DNA of 31,094 nucleotides from the NCBI GenBank assembly GCA_047617985.1, contig JBLGBS010000008.1, forward strand, positions 1 to 31,094, given 5' to 3'. The DNA comes from SW-4-43-9 sp047617985 (GTDB taxonomy: Archaea; Nanohalarchaeota; Nanosalinia; Nanosalinales; Nanosalinaceae). The notes under the pieces are model-generated. The model searched no databases and was not told the origin of the DNA. It saw only the letters and a program-made list of their open reading frames with translations. This document shows, piece by piece, positions 15,723-23,386 of the stretch. Numbering within the stretch: position 1 is the first letter of the stretch; the number at the start of each line of letters is the position of its first letter. A program made the translations under genes and the position numbers.

Positions 15723-16098
15723 TAACGCCAAGTACAAGTTTCCTGTCTTCGATCATCTTGTACTCAATTTCCTGTCCTTCTGAGACGTTTAGGTCGTCTG
15801 GAAGCTCCATTTCCTCTGTTTCATAGGAGTCCATGTCCATGACCTGCGCGATGCTTCCTTCTTTGGAGACGATCTGTCCGATCTTTTTCTCCACGTCAGG
15901 GCTCATCATCATTGAATCGACAGGCTTTGTAACGTGTTTGTTCTTTCCGCCGAAAATTTCTTTGGCTTTGATCTTGGCCTTTGCGGATCCGTGTTTTCCA
16001 GGTGAGGACTTTGAAACGCTTCTTACCTCACATGGCTCTCCGTCGATCATGACGTAGGTGCCGTTTCTTACTTTTCCTGCTTCTATCTGTGTCGGCAT
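15715..16098 (-). CDS. eif5A: translation factor eIF5A (aIF5A)
   Basis: IF5A binds stalled ribosomes and promotes peptide bond formation at difficult sequences. The hypusine loop SSPGKHGSAKAK is present, with the modified lysine at K35, followed by the OB-fold C-terminal domain. I chose MPTQIEAG as the start, because a 9-codon-longer reading would overlap the histone stop and is not family-like. The resulting 127 residues are normal. It follows the histone gene by 4 bases, so the two are probably co-transcribed. A hypusination enzyme gene is not in the window. Confidence 0.95.
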   Translation of the reverse strand: MPTQIEAGKVRNGTYVMIDGEPCEVRSVSKSSPGKHGSAKAKIKAKEIFGGKNKHVTKPVDSMMMSPDVEKKIGQIVSKEGSIAQVMDMDSYETEEMELPDDLNVSEGQEIEYKMIEDRKLVLGVRE

Positions 16099-16102
16099 TC
16101 TA

Positions 16103-16300
16103 TCACTTTGTAGATAGTTCGACATCCGCCGCTTTTACTGTCTGTCGGTTTGCGTGGTCAGCCATTTCAACTGCTTCTCGAGCGATTTCGTTTCCTACAT
16201 CTTCTACTGCTTCTCTAAGTTCCTCTACTGCGTCCTGTGAAACTCTGTCTGCTCCAGCTTTTCTTATGATTCTTTCAATCGGTGCGTTTGGTAGGCTCAT
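16103..16300 (-). CDS. archaeal histone (single histone fold)
   Basis: A 65-residue HMf-type histone that wraps and compacts DNA as dimers and larger stacks. The fold is clear: LPNAPIERIIRKAGADRVS, then the long central helix, then NRQTVKAADVELST as the last helix with the T-V-KAxD motif. Haloarchaea usually carry a fused double histone; this single-fold form fits another lineage such as DPANN. Unlike most histones it is acidic overall. A minus-strand TATA box at about 16330-16340 and a 12-base palindrome just beyond it lie upstream. Confidence 0.95.
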   Translation of the reverse strand: MSLPNAPIERIIRKAGADRVSQDAVEELREAVEDVGNEIAREAVEMADHANRQTVKAADVELSTK

Positions 16301-16329
16301 TTTGTATCACAACCAAGAATTGCTAGAGT

Positions 16330-16352
16330 AATTTTTAATACCAACCGGTTGG
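16330..16352 (-). promoter_or_regulatory. histone promoter with 12-base palindrome
   Basis: On the minus strand a TATA-like GTATTAAAAATTAC is preceded directly by the perfect palindrome CCAACCGGTTGG (16341-16352), at the position where the BRE or an activator would bind. The start codon is about 37 bases from the TATA centre. Confidence 0.45.
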
Positions 16353-16384
16353 AGAAGGCCTAACAGCTAAATGAATTCGGTTCC

Positions 16385-16402
16385 AATCAATCAACATTGA
16401 TT
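16385..16402 (+). promoter_or_regulatory. inverted repeat abutting the nob1 start
   Basis: AATCAAT-CAAC-ATTGATT is a perfect 7-bp inverted repeat with a 4-base loop, ending at the base before the nob1 ATG. In a leaderless gene this covers the transcription start, so it could be an operator. In a leadered mRNA it would hide the start codon. Confidence 0.45.
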
Positions 16403-16858
16403 ATGGCTGTAGTTGATACAAACGCTATACTTCACGGCAGAGGAGAACTCGATTTTGACAGGATCTTTCTGACACCTGAAGTGGTTGAGGAGGTGGAGAG
16501 CAGTCACGGCCAGAACGTGGTTCGAAACTTTGATTACACGGTTTTCCAGCCATCTGAGAGGTACGTTCAGAAAGTGAGGGATAAGGCGGAAGAACTGAAC
16601 TCTCCTACTTCAGAGGTTGACGAGAACCTTCTCGCATTAGCTCTTGAAAAACAGGATTTCGTAGTGACTGATGACAAAGCCCTTCAAAACTTGGCGCTCC
16701 ATTTAGGGGTTGAAGTAAAGGGGTTTCACGACCAAGTTCTTCAGGAAAAGTTCAAATGGGTAAAGGAATGTGGAAACTGCGGAAACAGTATTTCTAGTCC
16801 TCCTTGTCCTCGATGCGGTTCTCCTCAGGTTCGCCGGAAACAAGTTCACTGTAGTTAA
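16403..16858 (+). CDS. nob1: rRNA maturation endonuclease Nob1
   Basis: Nob1 is the PIN-domain nuclease that makes the final 3' cut of 16S rRNA on the pre-small subunit. The PIN acids are visible as D5 (AVVDTNAIL), E29/E30, D73 (EVDENLLALA) and D90/D91 (FVVTDDKAL). A C-terminal zinc ribbon follows (C123-x2-C126 ... C135-x2-C138). I chose ATG (MAVVDTN) over an in-frame TTG two codons upstream. The 151-residue length is normal. The last 65 bases overlap the convergent transporter gene, so the zinc ribbon shares DNA with that protein's tail. Confidence 0.93.
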   Translation: MAVVDTNAILHGRGELDFDRIFLTPEVVEEVESSHGQNVVRNFDYTVFQPSERYVQKVRDKAEELNSPTSEVDENLLALALEKQDFVVTDDKALQNLALHLGVEVKGFHDQVLQEKFKWVKECGNCGNSISSPPCPRCGSPQVRRKQVHCS

Positions 16859-17858
16859 GTAGGAACTCCTTTGACAGGATCAGCATAAGAGGTCCAAGTA
16901 TTAATCCCTTGATTCCAAGGGTAAGAGGCCCTGCAAGGAACCCTGTGAATATTATCAGTGGGTGTTCGTCCATCTGTCTTGCTCCGACATAAGGCCTCAG
17001 TATAACCTCTGATAGTATATTGAGGAAAACAACTCCGAATATCAGGACAAGCGTGCCTTTCAGAGGCTGGCCGTACAGAATGTAGTAGAGCCCTATCGGC
17101 CCGTAGAACATGAAGGCCGCGATTAGAGGCAGTAAAGCTGCGATCCCGACCAGAACAGCCCAGAGACCGATGAAAGGTATAGGTGTTGTTAGAAGCCCGA
17201 TCAGGTAGAATCCTATTGCGGTTACAATTGCCAGTACTCCCGCTACTATGAACTGTGTGAGGAAGACACCTCGGAAGATCGAATCTGTGGATCTTAGAAG
17301 GCTCCGCATTATTTTTTCCTCGTTTTCAGGGAAGCTCTCAATCACGGAGAACAGCTTTTTCTCGATCTTAGCCCCGTCCTTGTAGAAGTAGATTGAGGTT
17401 ACAAGGAAGATACCTAGATCAATTAATAACGCAGGTATTGAGGCCAGAGTATTTCTGAGCGAGTTTCTGACAAGTTCGGAGAGGCTTATCATAAAGCTGT
17501 TGACTTCAGCTCTAAAGCTTTCGGATAGATTAAACTGCGTGATCAGTTGTTCTATGTTCTGCTGAAGATCTATTACGAATATATTAATGCTTCCTATTAT
17601 CTCGTTGAAGTTGTTGAGCAGTAGGAAAACCGCTATTAGGAATAGCCCTATCACCGAGGAAATTATTATCATGGTGGAAAGAAACTCATTCTCTATCCTC
17701 TTGTTCAGCTCTTTGTGGGCGAATCGGAGAAGGTAGGATGTCGCTACTGCAAGTATTATCGCATCTAGAAACGGGTAAATTATGAACAGACTGCCCAGAA
17801 TAAGCAGTATTGAGACCCCGAGAATTTCTCTCTTGAATCTAATATCGTCTTCGCTCAT
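16794..17858 (-). CDS. AI-2E / PerM-family membrane transporter
   Basis: This 354-residue protein has about eight hydrophobic segments and the family pattern: an N-terminal double helix, a cytoplasmic or extracellular middle domain (INIFVIDLQQNIEQLITQFN), then a cluster of helices. The conserved signatures IYFYKDGAKIEKKL, TTPIPFIGLWAVLVGIAALL and ILRPYVGARQMDEHPL followed by GLILGP are those of UPF0118. Family members export small molecules or drive Na+/H+ exchange; the substrate here is unknown. The C-terminal tail is short and acidic. It diverges from tfb across a 203-base gap. Confidence 0.88.
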   Translation of the reverse strand: MSEDDIRFKREILGVSILLILGSLFIIYPFLDAIILAVATSYLLRFAHKELNKRIENEFLSTMIIISSVIGLFLIAVFLLLNNFNEIIGSINIFVIDLQQNIEQLITQFNLSESFRAEVNSFMISLSELVRNSLRNTLASIPALLIDLGIFLVTSIYFYKDGAKIEKKLFSVIESFPENEEKIMRSLLRSTDSIFRGVFLTQFIVAGVLAIVTAIGFYLIGLLTTPIPFIGLWAVLVGIAALLPLIAAFMFYGPIGLYYILYGQPLKGTLVLIFGVVFLNILSEVILRPYVGARQMDEHPLIIFTGFLAGPLTLGIKGLILGPLMLILSKEFLLNYSELVSGEPEENRIEDKED

Positions 17859-17914
17859 CCAACTATGTATATTAAGAAGACAGCACCATTTTAATTTCTA
17901 CCCTTCTCACAGAT

Positions 17915-18035
17915 CAGGTTGTTGTAACCTGCCAATGAATATAGCTGGAAAACATTTATAAGAGTTGGGGTTAATATTAATATTCTGTAGAACGTTCAAC
18001 ACTGCCGAACACAAAGCTCGGTTAAACTTGTGTTC
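17915..18035 (+). promoter_or_regulatory. tfb upstream region with three inverted repeats
   Basis: Upstream of tfb lie CAGGTT-N5-AACCTG (17915-17931), a TATA box in ACATTTATAAGAG (about 17951-17962), the palindrome GAACGTTC (17990-17997) and a perfect 8-bp inverted repeat GAACACAA-N13-TTGTGTTC (18007-18035). A start point near 17983 would give a long leader of about 80 bases carrying the last two elements. Either DNA operators or an RNA hairpin is possible. The rest of the 203-base gap holds no gene. Confidence 0.45.
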
Positions 18036-18061
18036 TGTAAACTCTCGAGGTTAAAAATACT

Positions 18062-19165
18062 ATGACAGACCAAGCGCACAACGTACCAAGACGGGAATTT
18101 GATGATTACCAGGTCCCAGAAGAATGGGAAGAAGACGAAGAAGAAAACCAGGAAGAACCAGAGGCTGAAGCCGAAGCAGCAGAAGAAGTCTCCGAGGAAG
18201 AAGTAGAGGAAGGCAAAGGCTACGAAGTCCGAAGAGAAGAAGCCGAAGAAGGCGACACAGTCCTAACATGTCCAGAATGTGGAGCTCAGAGATTCGAAGA
18301 AAACTCCGCACAGGGAGAACTAACCTGTGTAGAATGTGGACTCGTAATCGAAGAAGACAGAATTGACGAATCCGCAGAATGGAGAGCATTCAACGAACAG
18401 GAAAGAGAGAAGAAAGCTCGAGCAGGACAGCCACTTACATACACAAAACACGACATGGGAGTCTCAACAGAGATCGGACAGGGATCCGGAGAACTCTACA
18501 AGGTGTCAGGAAAGAAGAGAGCACAGTACTACAGGCTCAGAAAATGGCACAAAAGACTCACAAAGTCAAAAGACCGGAACCTTGGATTCGCACTATCCGA
18601 ACTCAACTCCATGGTTTCCAACCTGAACCTGCCTGAATCAGTCCACGAAGAAGTCGCACGGCTATACGAGAAAGCAGTCGACCAGGGATTGGTCCGAGGT
18701 AGATCAATGGAGTCAATTATCTCAGCACTGCTCTACATTGTAGCCAGAAAGCAGGGAACACCGAGAACACTCGACGAGATCTCGGACGCATCAGGAATCG
18801 AAAAGCGAGAGATCGGAAGAGCATACCGTTATGTCGCAAGAGAACTCGGACTCAGAATTCTTCCAGCCAAACCACAGGACTATGTGCCGAGATTCGCCGG
18901 AAAACTCCAGCTATCAGGAGAAGTACAGGCACGAGCCAGAAACATCCTGAAAGAAGCAAGAGAAAGAGACCTTCTATCAGGTAAAGGACCTACAGGACTC
19001 GCAGCAGCAGCACTCTACATCGCAGCAGTCCTAGAAGGCGAGAAAAGAACACAGAGAGAAGTAGCAGACGTAGTCGGAGTAACAGAAGTCACAATCAGAA
19101 ACCGCTACAAAGAACTCGCAGAGAAACTCGGACTCGAAGAAGAACTGGAAGAGAAGAGCTCGTAA
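18062..19165 (+). CDS. tfb: transcription initiation factor TFB
   Basis: TFB bridges TBP-bound promoters and RNA polymerase. The zinc ribbon is C70-x2-C73-x15-C89-x2-C92 (CPECGAQ ... CVECGLVIEE), followed by the reader/linker DESAEWRAF. Two cyclin-like repeats follow, the second ending with a helix-turn-helix (TQREVADVVGVTEVTIRNRYKELAEKLG). The odd feature is a low-complexity, strongly acidic N-terminal extension of about 65 residues before the ribbon, where TFBs normally have only a few. This makes the protein 367 residues against about 300-320. Codon use is strongly A-ended and Arg is mostly AGA. The start follows a leader with inverted repeats. Confidence 0.96.
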   Translation: MTDQAHNVPRREFDDYQVPEEWEEDEEENQEEPEAEAEAAEEVSEEEVEEGKGYEVRREEAEEGDTVLTCPECGAQRFEENSAQGELTCVECGLVIEEDRIDESAEWRAFNEQEREKKARAGQPLTYTKHDMGVSTEIGQGSGELYKVSGKKRAQYYRLRKWHKRLTKSKDRNLGFALSELNSMVSNLNLPESVHEEVARLYEKAVDQGLVRGRSMESIISALLYIVARKQGTPRTLDEISDASGIEKREIGRAYRYVARELGLRILPAKPQDYVPRFAGKLQLSGEVQARARNILKEARERDLLSGKGPTGLAAAALYIAAVLEGEKRTQREVADVVGVTEVTIRNRYKELAEKLGLEEELEEKSS

Positions 19166-19226
19166 AAAGAGCTTTAACTTCCTACATATTTTCTTTTCCT
19201 ATTATTTCTCTAAGAAGTGGTAAAGG

Positions 19227-19895
19227 ATGTCTTTACTAAATTTAGAGGGTTACAGTGATCGGTTTGAAGGCCAAAATAAAACGGTTTTTAGAGATCCAGA
19301 GCTATTTTATACAGTAAATCCTGAAGACCCGATGAGAACCATAGGTGACGAAGAATGGTATGATGAGGCAGCGTTACAGGCGAAAGTCTGGGATCACAAC
19401 ATTCAACAGCTTCAGGATGCTGGTCTCCCTTTGACCTTCGACGAGTATTCAAAGGAGATGATGTTCTACGAGGTGGCAGATGATAGAATTGACGGTAAAC
19501 TGACAGCCCCCGCAATTGTAATCTATGAATATGAAGCCGTTGAACCGTACGAGTCCATGACAACCTTCGCCGATATCTCAGATTATGAGGAGGAACAGAT
19601 CAGGGAGATCCAAGAGGAGTTGGATGGATTAATTGAAGACGGAGAACTAGCTGTACAGAAAAGAGAAACGGTGAAAAATGATTATCGAGGCCCAAGTTGC
19701 TTAAGACAGTTTGGAAGAAACGATGAAGACGAAGTATTCCTGCTAGAATTTGGAGAGCACCATCCCCGTCTAGAAGGCCCTTACAGTGGAGAGGATTTTC
19801 TTGAGGAACACGGCATTGAAAGAGAGAAATACGGGATTAGGTCTCCAATAATGCTAGGAGATATGTCCTCGTATTCCTGGCAATTTAACGATTAA
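19227..19895 (+). CDS. acidic hypothetical protein
   Basis: A 222-residue acidic protein without signal, membrane helix or Cys-rich motif (one Cys at SCLRQF). Segments include FRDPELFYTVNPEDPMRT, TAPAIVIYEYEAVEPYESMT and a helix EEEQIREIQEELDGLI. The ATG is preceded directly by GGTAAAGG, a plausible ribosome-binding site. It ends 4 bases inside the convergent trm1 gene. I do not recognise the family, and its composition is like that of resident halophile proteins. Confidence 0.7.
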   Translation: MSLLNLEGYSDRFEGQNKTVFRDPELFYTVNPEDPMRTIGDEEWYDEAALQAKVWDHNIQQLQDAGLPLTFDEYSKEMMFYEVADDRIDGKLTAPAIVIYEYEAVEPYESMTTFADISDYEEEQIREIQEELDGLIEDGELAVQKRETVKNDYRGPSCLRQFGRNDEDEVFLLEFGEHHPRLEGPYSGEDFLEEHGIEREKYGIRSPIMLGDMSSYSWQFND

Positions 19896-20986
19896 CCCCT
19901 AGAGCGGATAATATTCTTAATGTCTTCTACCGGTGCATCTGTCCTGAAACCGGTCGGGCTGAAATGTGTTCTTGAGACCGGGTAGCCTTTGTCGCGGATT
20001 GCTTCGATTACTTTTTCGCGTTTCGGTACCTGGATTCCCATTATTGAGCATAGTTCGTGGAGGTCGTAGAAAGGAGTCATTATCTCGGCCTCGGCGTGTA
20101 TCTTTTCCAGCATCTCGTATGAGTTTTCCCAGTCTTCCGGCATCTCGTCCAGCATATCTTCTGTAAATCTTTGATCGGAGAGTTTTCCTGTCCAGAGCGG
20201 GCCGGCTATTTTTAGCTCAGTGTTTCCGCAGTTTCCGCATTCTTGAGTTCTTTCCAATTTCCGCCATCGACATTCTTTACAGAATGAGAGATACCCGATA
20301 TTGTCGAGAGCTCTATTTGTTCTTTTCTTGGATTCTGTTACTCTTCCCATCACCCGAGAATAATGTCTTTCATGCCAGCAGATTTTCGGATCGAAGCACA
20401 TGTCGAACCGTGCATAGTTCTGAAATACCTCTTTGATGTAGATCCTCAACCCGGTTTCATGCATAAAGCTGTTCTTCAATGGTGTTGAGTTGTACCTTCT
20501 CATACAGGCTTTCCGGTAGCTTCCTGATGTTACCGAGTTGTCTGTCGCGGATAAACCGACGAACGAGGTGTGGTTGGAGGCCCGGACAGTCGAGTCAAGA
20601 AACTCGAGAAACGAACCAAAAGGGTCGATATCAATGAAATGAAACCTGTTTCTTTTCTCTGACATCAAAATATTTGCGTTCTTGCTGAACACTTCGGCTT
20701 CAATATTATTCACTTCCAGCCCTTCTTCGATGCTTTTGACCGCTTCCGGGTTTGTGTCGTTCAAGAATAAGTTTTCCGAAAAATCGGCGTATCTGAAGCC
20801 TCTGATCCCTGAGGCCGACATCCCATCCAGAGTAGTAAAATGTTCTATATCCACTCTTTCCTTGAAGACTCTGCCTGCTATCTCGGAGAGATCCCGGTTG
20901 TGCAGCATCTCCTTGTTGTAGAAGACCTCTGAGTCTTTGGTGGGTTCGTCTTCCGGTGCGAAGATTTTGAATCCTCTTTCTTCCAT
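19892..20986 (-). CDS. trm1: tRNA (guanine26-N2)-dimethyltransferase Trm1
   Basis: Trm1 methylates G26 of tRNAs to m2,2G using SAM, which prevents misfolding. The N-terminus carries the substrate-binding GFKIFAP and SEVFYNKEM. The SAM-binding Rossmann fold shows GMSASGIRGFRYA, LNDTNPEA and FHFIDIDPFGS (the DPFG catalytic motif). A four-Cys zinc site follows (CKECRWRKLERTQECGNCGN) and then a C-terminal domain ending in SPTGFRTDAP. The length of 364 is normal. A TATA-like GAAATAAAAGC lies about 33 bases upstream. It diverges from the ATPase operon. Confidence 0.95.
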   Translation of the reverse strand: MEERGFKIFAPEDEPTKDSEVFYNKEMLHNRDLSEIAGRVFKERVDIEHFTTLDGMSASGIRGFRYADFSENLFLNDTNPEAVKSIEEGLEVNNIEAEVFSKNANILMSEKRNRFHFIDIDPFGSFLEFLDSTVRASNHTSFVGLSATDNSVTSGSYRKACMRRYNSTPLKNSFMHETGLRIYIKEVFQNYARFDMCFDPKICWHERHYSRVMGRVTESKKRTNRALDNIGYLSFCKECRWRKLERTQECGNCGNTELKIAGPLWTGKLSDQRFTEDMLDEMPEDWENSYEMLEKIHAEAEIMTPFYDLHELCSIMGIQVPKREKVIEAIRDKGYPVSRTHFSPTGFRTDAPVEDIKNIIRSRG

Positions 20987-21073
20987 AATATAATATGGGC
21001 TGAACTGAAGCTTTTATTTCAGGCCCGACCCGGTAAAAACTTTTTAAAGCAGGTTCTGTCTTCCGGGCTCATA

Positions 21074-21088
21074 GGGTTTATAAGTTTT
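21074..21088 (+). promoter_or_regulatory. promoter of the A-type ATPase operon
   Basis: GGGTTTATAAGTTTT is the best TATA box in the trm1-ahaH gap and is about 40 bases before the first ATG, implying a leader of roughly 15-20 bases. A second AT-rich box lies near 21041. The remaining gap holds no gene. Confidence 0.55.
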
Positions 21089-21121
21089 CTATCCAGAGGC
21101 TCTTATGTTGGTGTTCTAGTG

Positions 21122-21439
21122 ATGCAAAACGTCGTACAGAATGTTAGAAAGGCCGAGCAAGATGCCGATTCTATAGTTGAAGAAGCTGAAGAAAGAAAAG
21201 AAGAAATAATAGAAGAAGCTGAGGAGAGAGCTTCTGAAATAGTTGAAGAGGCCGAACAAGACGCAGAGAAAGAGAAACTTAAGAGAATGGACAAGTTCAA
21301 GGACAAGGTAAATGAGGAGAAAGAAGAGATAGTTGACAGCGGAAGAGAGGAAGCTGATGATCTCCGGGAAAAGGCTGCCAAGAACTTTGAAGATGCGGAA
21401 AACTTTCTGAAGGAAAGATTTGAGAAAGAGTTTCAGTAG
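21122..21439 (+). CDS. ahaH: A-type ATP synthase subunit H (peripheral stalk)
   Basis: Subunit H pairs with E to form the peripheral stalk that holds the A3B3 head still while the rotor turns. The 105-residue protein is one long coiled coil with 11-residue repeats (SIVEEAEERKEEIIEEAEER, then SEIVEEAEQ), the same hendecad style as subunit E at 23676-24209. I chose ATG over a GTG codon directly before it. It is the first gene of the operon and precedes subunit I by 28 bases, with GGTGA just after its stop. The order H-I-K-E-C-F-A-B-D is the classic archaeal one. Confidence 0.88.
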   Translation: MQNVVQNVRKAEQDADSIVEEAEERKEEIIEEAEERASEIVEEAEQDAEKEKLKRMDKFKDKVNEEKEEIVDSGREEADDLREKAAKNFEDAENFLKERFEKEFQ

Positions 21440-21467
21440 AAGGTGATCAAAAATAAAACCAGCAAAG

Positions 21468-23264
21468 ATGACCAAGCTATCCATTACAGGACTGAAGAGA
21501 GACCTTAGACCGGTCATCGAAGAACTGCACAACCTTGAACTTCTTGACATTGAAGAGTACTCCGGAGAACTTGAAACAGGCGAGACTTTTGAGGAAGGAG
21601 AGGAAATCTCACAGCTCTTGGTTGACCTGCGATCACTTCTATCGAAACTTCCGAAGACGGAAAATTCTGACGCTTCAGGCCTAGGATTCGAAGATATCCA
21701 CGGTAAAATACCGGAGCTGAACGAAAAGGTGAACCGCATTGAAGAAGATCTGTCAGAGCTTGAAGCAGATATTAACAGCATCAGGTCGCAGAGAAACTTC
21801 TTCAAAAAAGTTTCAAACCTTGATCTTGATTACATAGATTTCAAGGGAACTAGAGAGCTTGAATGCTTTGTAGGAAAAATTGATACAGAAAAATTCGAGT
21901 CTAATGCACCTGATTCACGTTACGAACTAATGGAGGGAAGAGGTGCGGACGTTGTCTTCTATCCTGAAGGAGAGGGATTTGAGACAGCTATAGAGAAAGC
22001 TTCAACCGAAGTATTTGAAATCCCGGAAGTCGATCTCGAAGGCCATGTGTCGGAGATTGAAGATAAACTGGTTGAGAGACTTGAAGATCTCCGAAAAGAC
22101 AGAGAGGAAAAGCAGAGCGAGCTTGAACAGCTTTCAGAGGAATGGAGAGAGGATCTAAGGGAAACAGAAGACTTTATGACGGAAAAAGTTGAGAAAGCTG
22201 AGGCGCCTATCAAGTTTGCAACCACCGACTCAGCCTTCTTCGCCAAAGGATGGGTTCCAACTGAAAAGTTTGGAAAGGTTGAGGAAAGACTTGCGCAGGT
22301 AACGGAAGGAAGGGTTCACGTTCAGGAAGAGGAGGGAGAGAGTCCTCCTGTAAAACACGATAATATAGGGCCGGTCAAGAACTTCGAGGATCTAACCGAT
22401 CTTGTTTCAGTTCCAAAATATAACGAGCTTGACCCGTCTTTCATGCTTTTACTTACTTTCCCACTGTTCTTCGGATTTATGATCGGGGACGCAGGTTATG
22501 GTCTAACAACGCTGGCGGTTTTCTACGGCGGTATGAAGATGTTCCCGGGAGCAGCAGATATTTTCAAGTCGCTTATGTATGCTTCAGTCGCTACAATCAT
22601 CTTCGGCTTGGCGTTCGGAGACGCTTTCGGTTTCGTTATATTTGGCTCACACAGTGAACTTACAGCGGCCACAGGAATAGCTTTGTTTGAGCAGATACCG
22701 ATTCTGTGGCACAGAGCAGAGCATCTGAATCAGGTTTTCCAGATCTCGGCGCTTATCGGTTTAGTCCATGTTAACATCGGCTACCTGCTCGGATTTTACA
22801 ACGAGCATGTTAACCATGGTTTCAAGGAGGCATTCCTTGAGAAGGGTAGCTGGCTGATGCTTGAAGCAGGTGCAGCACTATGGTACTTTGTAGGTATGAC
22901 AGCTGGAGCCCCGGTAATAGCGATTTCAGTAGCCCTGCTTTACCTGGGTGAAGGTGTGGAGGGTGTTGTAGAGATTCCTTCACTGCTATCAAATGTATTA
23001 TCTTATCTCAGAATATTTGGTGTGTCGGTTGCAGCAGTATCATTAGCGGCGGTTGTCAACGGACTGGCTGATCCGCTTTTCCAGTCAGGTTCGATGATCG
23101 GAATCGCATTAGGTGTAGTAATGCTGGTGTTCGGACACACTTTCAACACATTCATCAAAATCATGGAAGGCTTCCTCCAGGGCATCCGACTTCACTATGT
23201 CGAGATGTTCTCCAAATTTTACGAGGGAGGAGGCAGAAAATATGTTCCTTTCGGAGCGAAGTGA
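21468..23264 (+). CDS. atpI: A-type ATP synthase subunit I (a-subunit)
   Basis: Subunit I forms the ion half-channels facing the rotor ring. Its N-terminal half (residues 1 to about 320) is cytoplasmic and stalk-like, with coiled coils such as NEKVNRIEEDLSELEADIN. The second half has about seven membrane helices. The essential arginine is R515 in NVLSYLRIFGVSVAA, and TFNTFIKIMEGFLQGIRLHYVEMFSKFYEGGG forms the conserved C-terminal block. The length of 598 is slightly below the usual 620-680. It has no ATG overlap with K; a 112-base gap with a mini-ORF lies between. Confidence 0.95.
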   Translation: MTKLSITGLKRDLRPVIEELHNLELLDIEEYSGELETGETFEEGEEISQLLVDLRSLLSKLPKTENSDASGLGFEDIHGKIPELNEKVNRIEEDLSELEADINSIRSQRNFFKKVSNLDLDYIDFKGTRELECFVGKIDTEKFESNAPDSRYELMEGRGADVVFYPEGEGFETAIEKASTEVFEIPEVDLEGHVSEIEDKLVERLEDLRKDREEKQSELEQLSEEWREDLRETEDFMTEKVEKAEAPIKFATTDSAFFAKGWVPTEKFGKVEERLAQVTEGRVHVQEEEGESPPVKHDNIGPVKNFEDLTDLVSVPKYNELDPSFMLLLTFPLFFGFMIGDAGYGLTTLAVFYGGMKMFPGAADIFKSLMYASVATIIFGLAFGDAFGFVIFGSHSELTAATGIALFEQIPILWHRAEHLNQVFQISALIGLVHVNIGYLLGFYNEHVNHGFKEAFLEKGSWLMLEAGAALWYFVGMTAGAPVIAISVALLYLGEGVEGVVEIPSLLSNVLSYLRIFGVSVAAVSLAAVVNGLADPLFQSGSMIGIALGVVMLVFGHTFNTFIKIMEGFLQGIRLHYVEMFSKFYEGGGRKYVPFGAK

Positions 23265-23338
23265 TCCAGAATGGATCGCCGAGCAGAAACATCCGGAGGA
23301 TTTTCGGATTTAAAATAATATTTCAGGTGAAAACCACT

Positions 23339-23386
23339 ATGCTCAAAATCACAAAAACACAAGGTGAAATCCAAAAATGGCAGTAG
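23339..23386 (+). CDS. 15-codon mini-ORF overlapping the atpK start
   Basis: ATG CTC AAA... (MLKITKTQGEIQKWQ) ends in TAG after 15 codons, 10 bases past the atpK start and out of frame with it. It has its own AGGTGA site about 10 bases upstream, and a TATA-like TTTAAAATA lies about 27 bases before it. A second AGGTGA lies inside it for atpK. Its reading could regulate K translation. It could also be chance. Confidence 0.4.
   Translation: MLKITKTQGEIQKWQ

Noticed and set aside
18060..18389. Leu/Arg-rich minus-strand ORF opposite the TFB N-terminus
   Set aside because: It is the complement of the Glu-rich repeat codons of TFB.
21116..21805. Long Ser/Phe-rich minus-strand ORF opposite ahaH and atpI
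   Set aside because: Composition is the antisense of Glu/Lys coiled-coil codons; no ribosome site or family match. Similar Ser-rich shadows lie opposite lig, atpE and atpC.
23263..23277. GATCC-AGAAT-GGATC inverted repeat after atpI
   Set aside because: Only 5 bp with no T tract after it. It could be chance, so it is not listed as a terminator.
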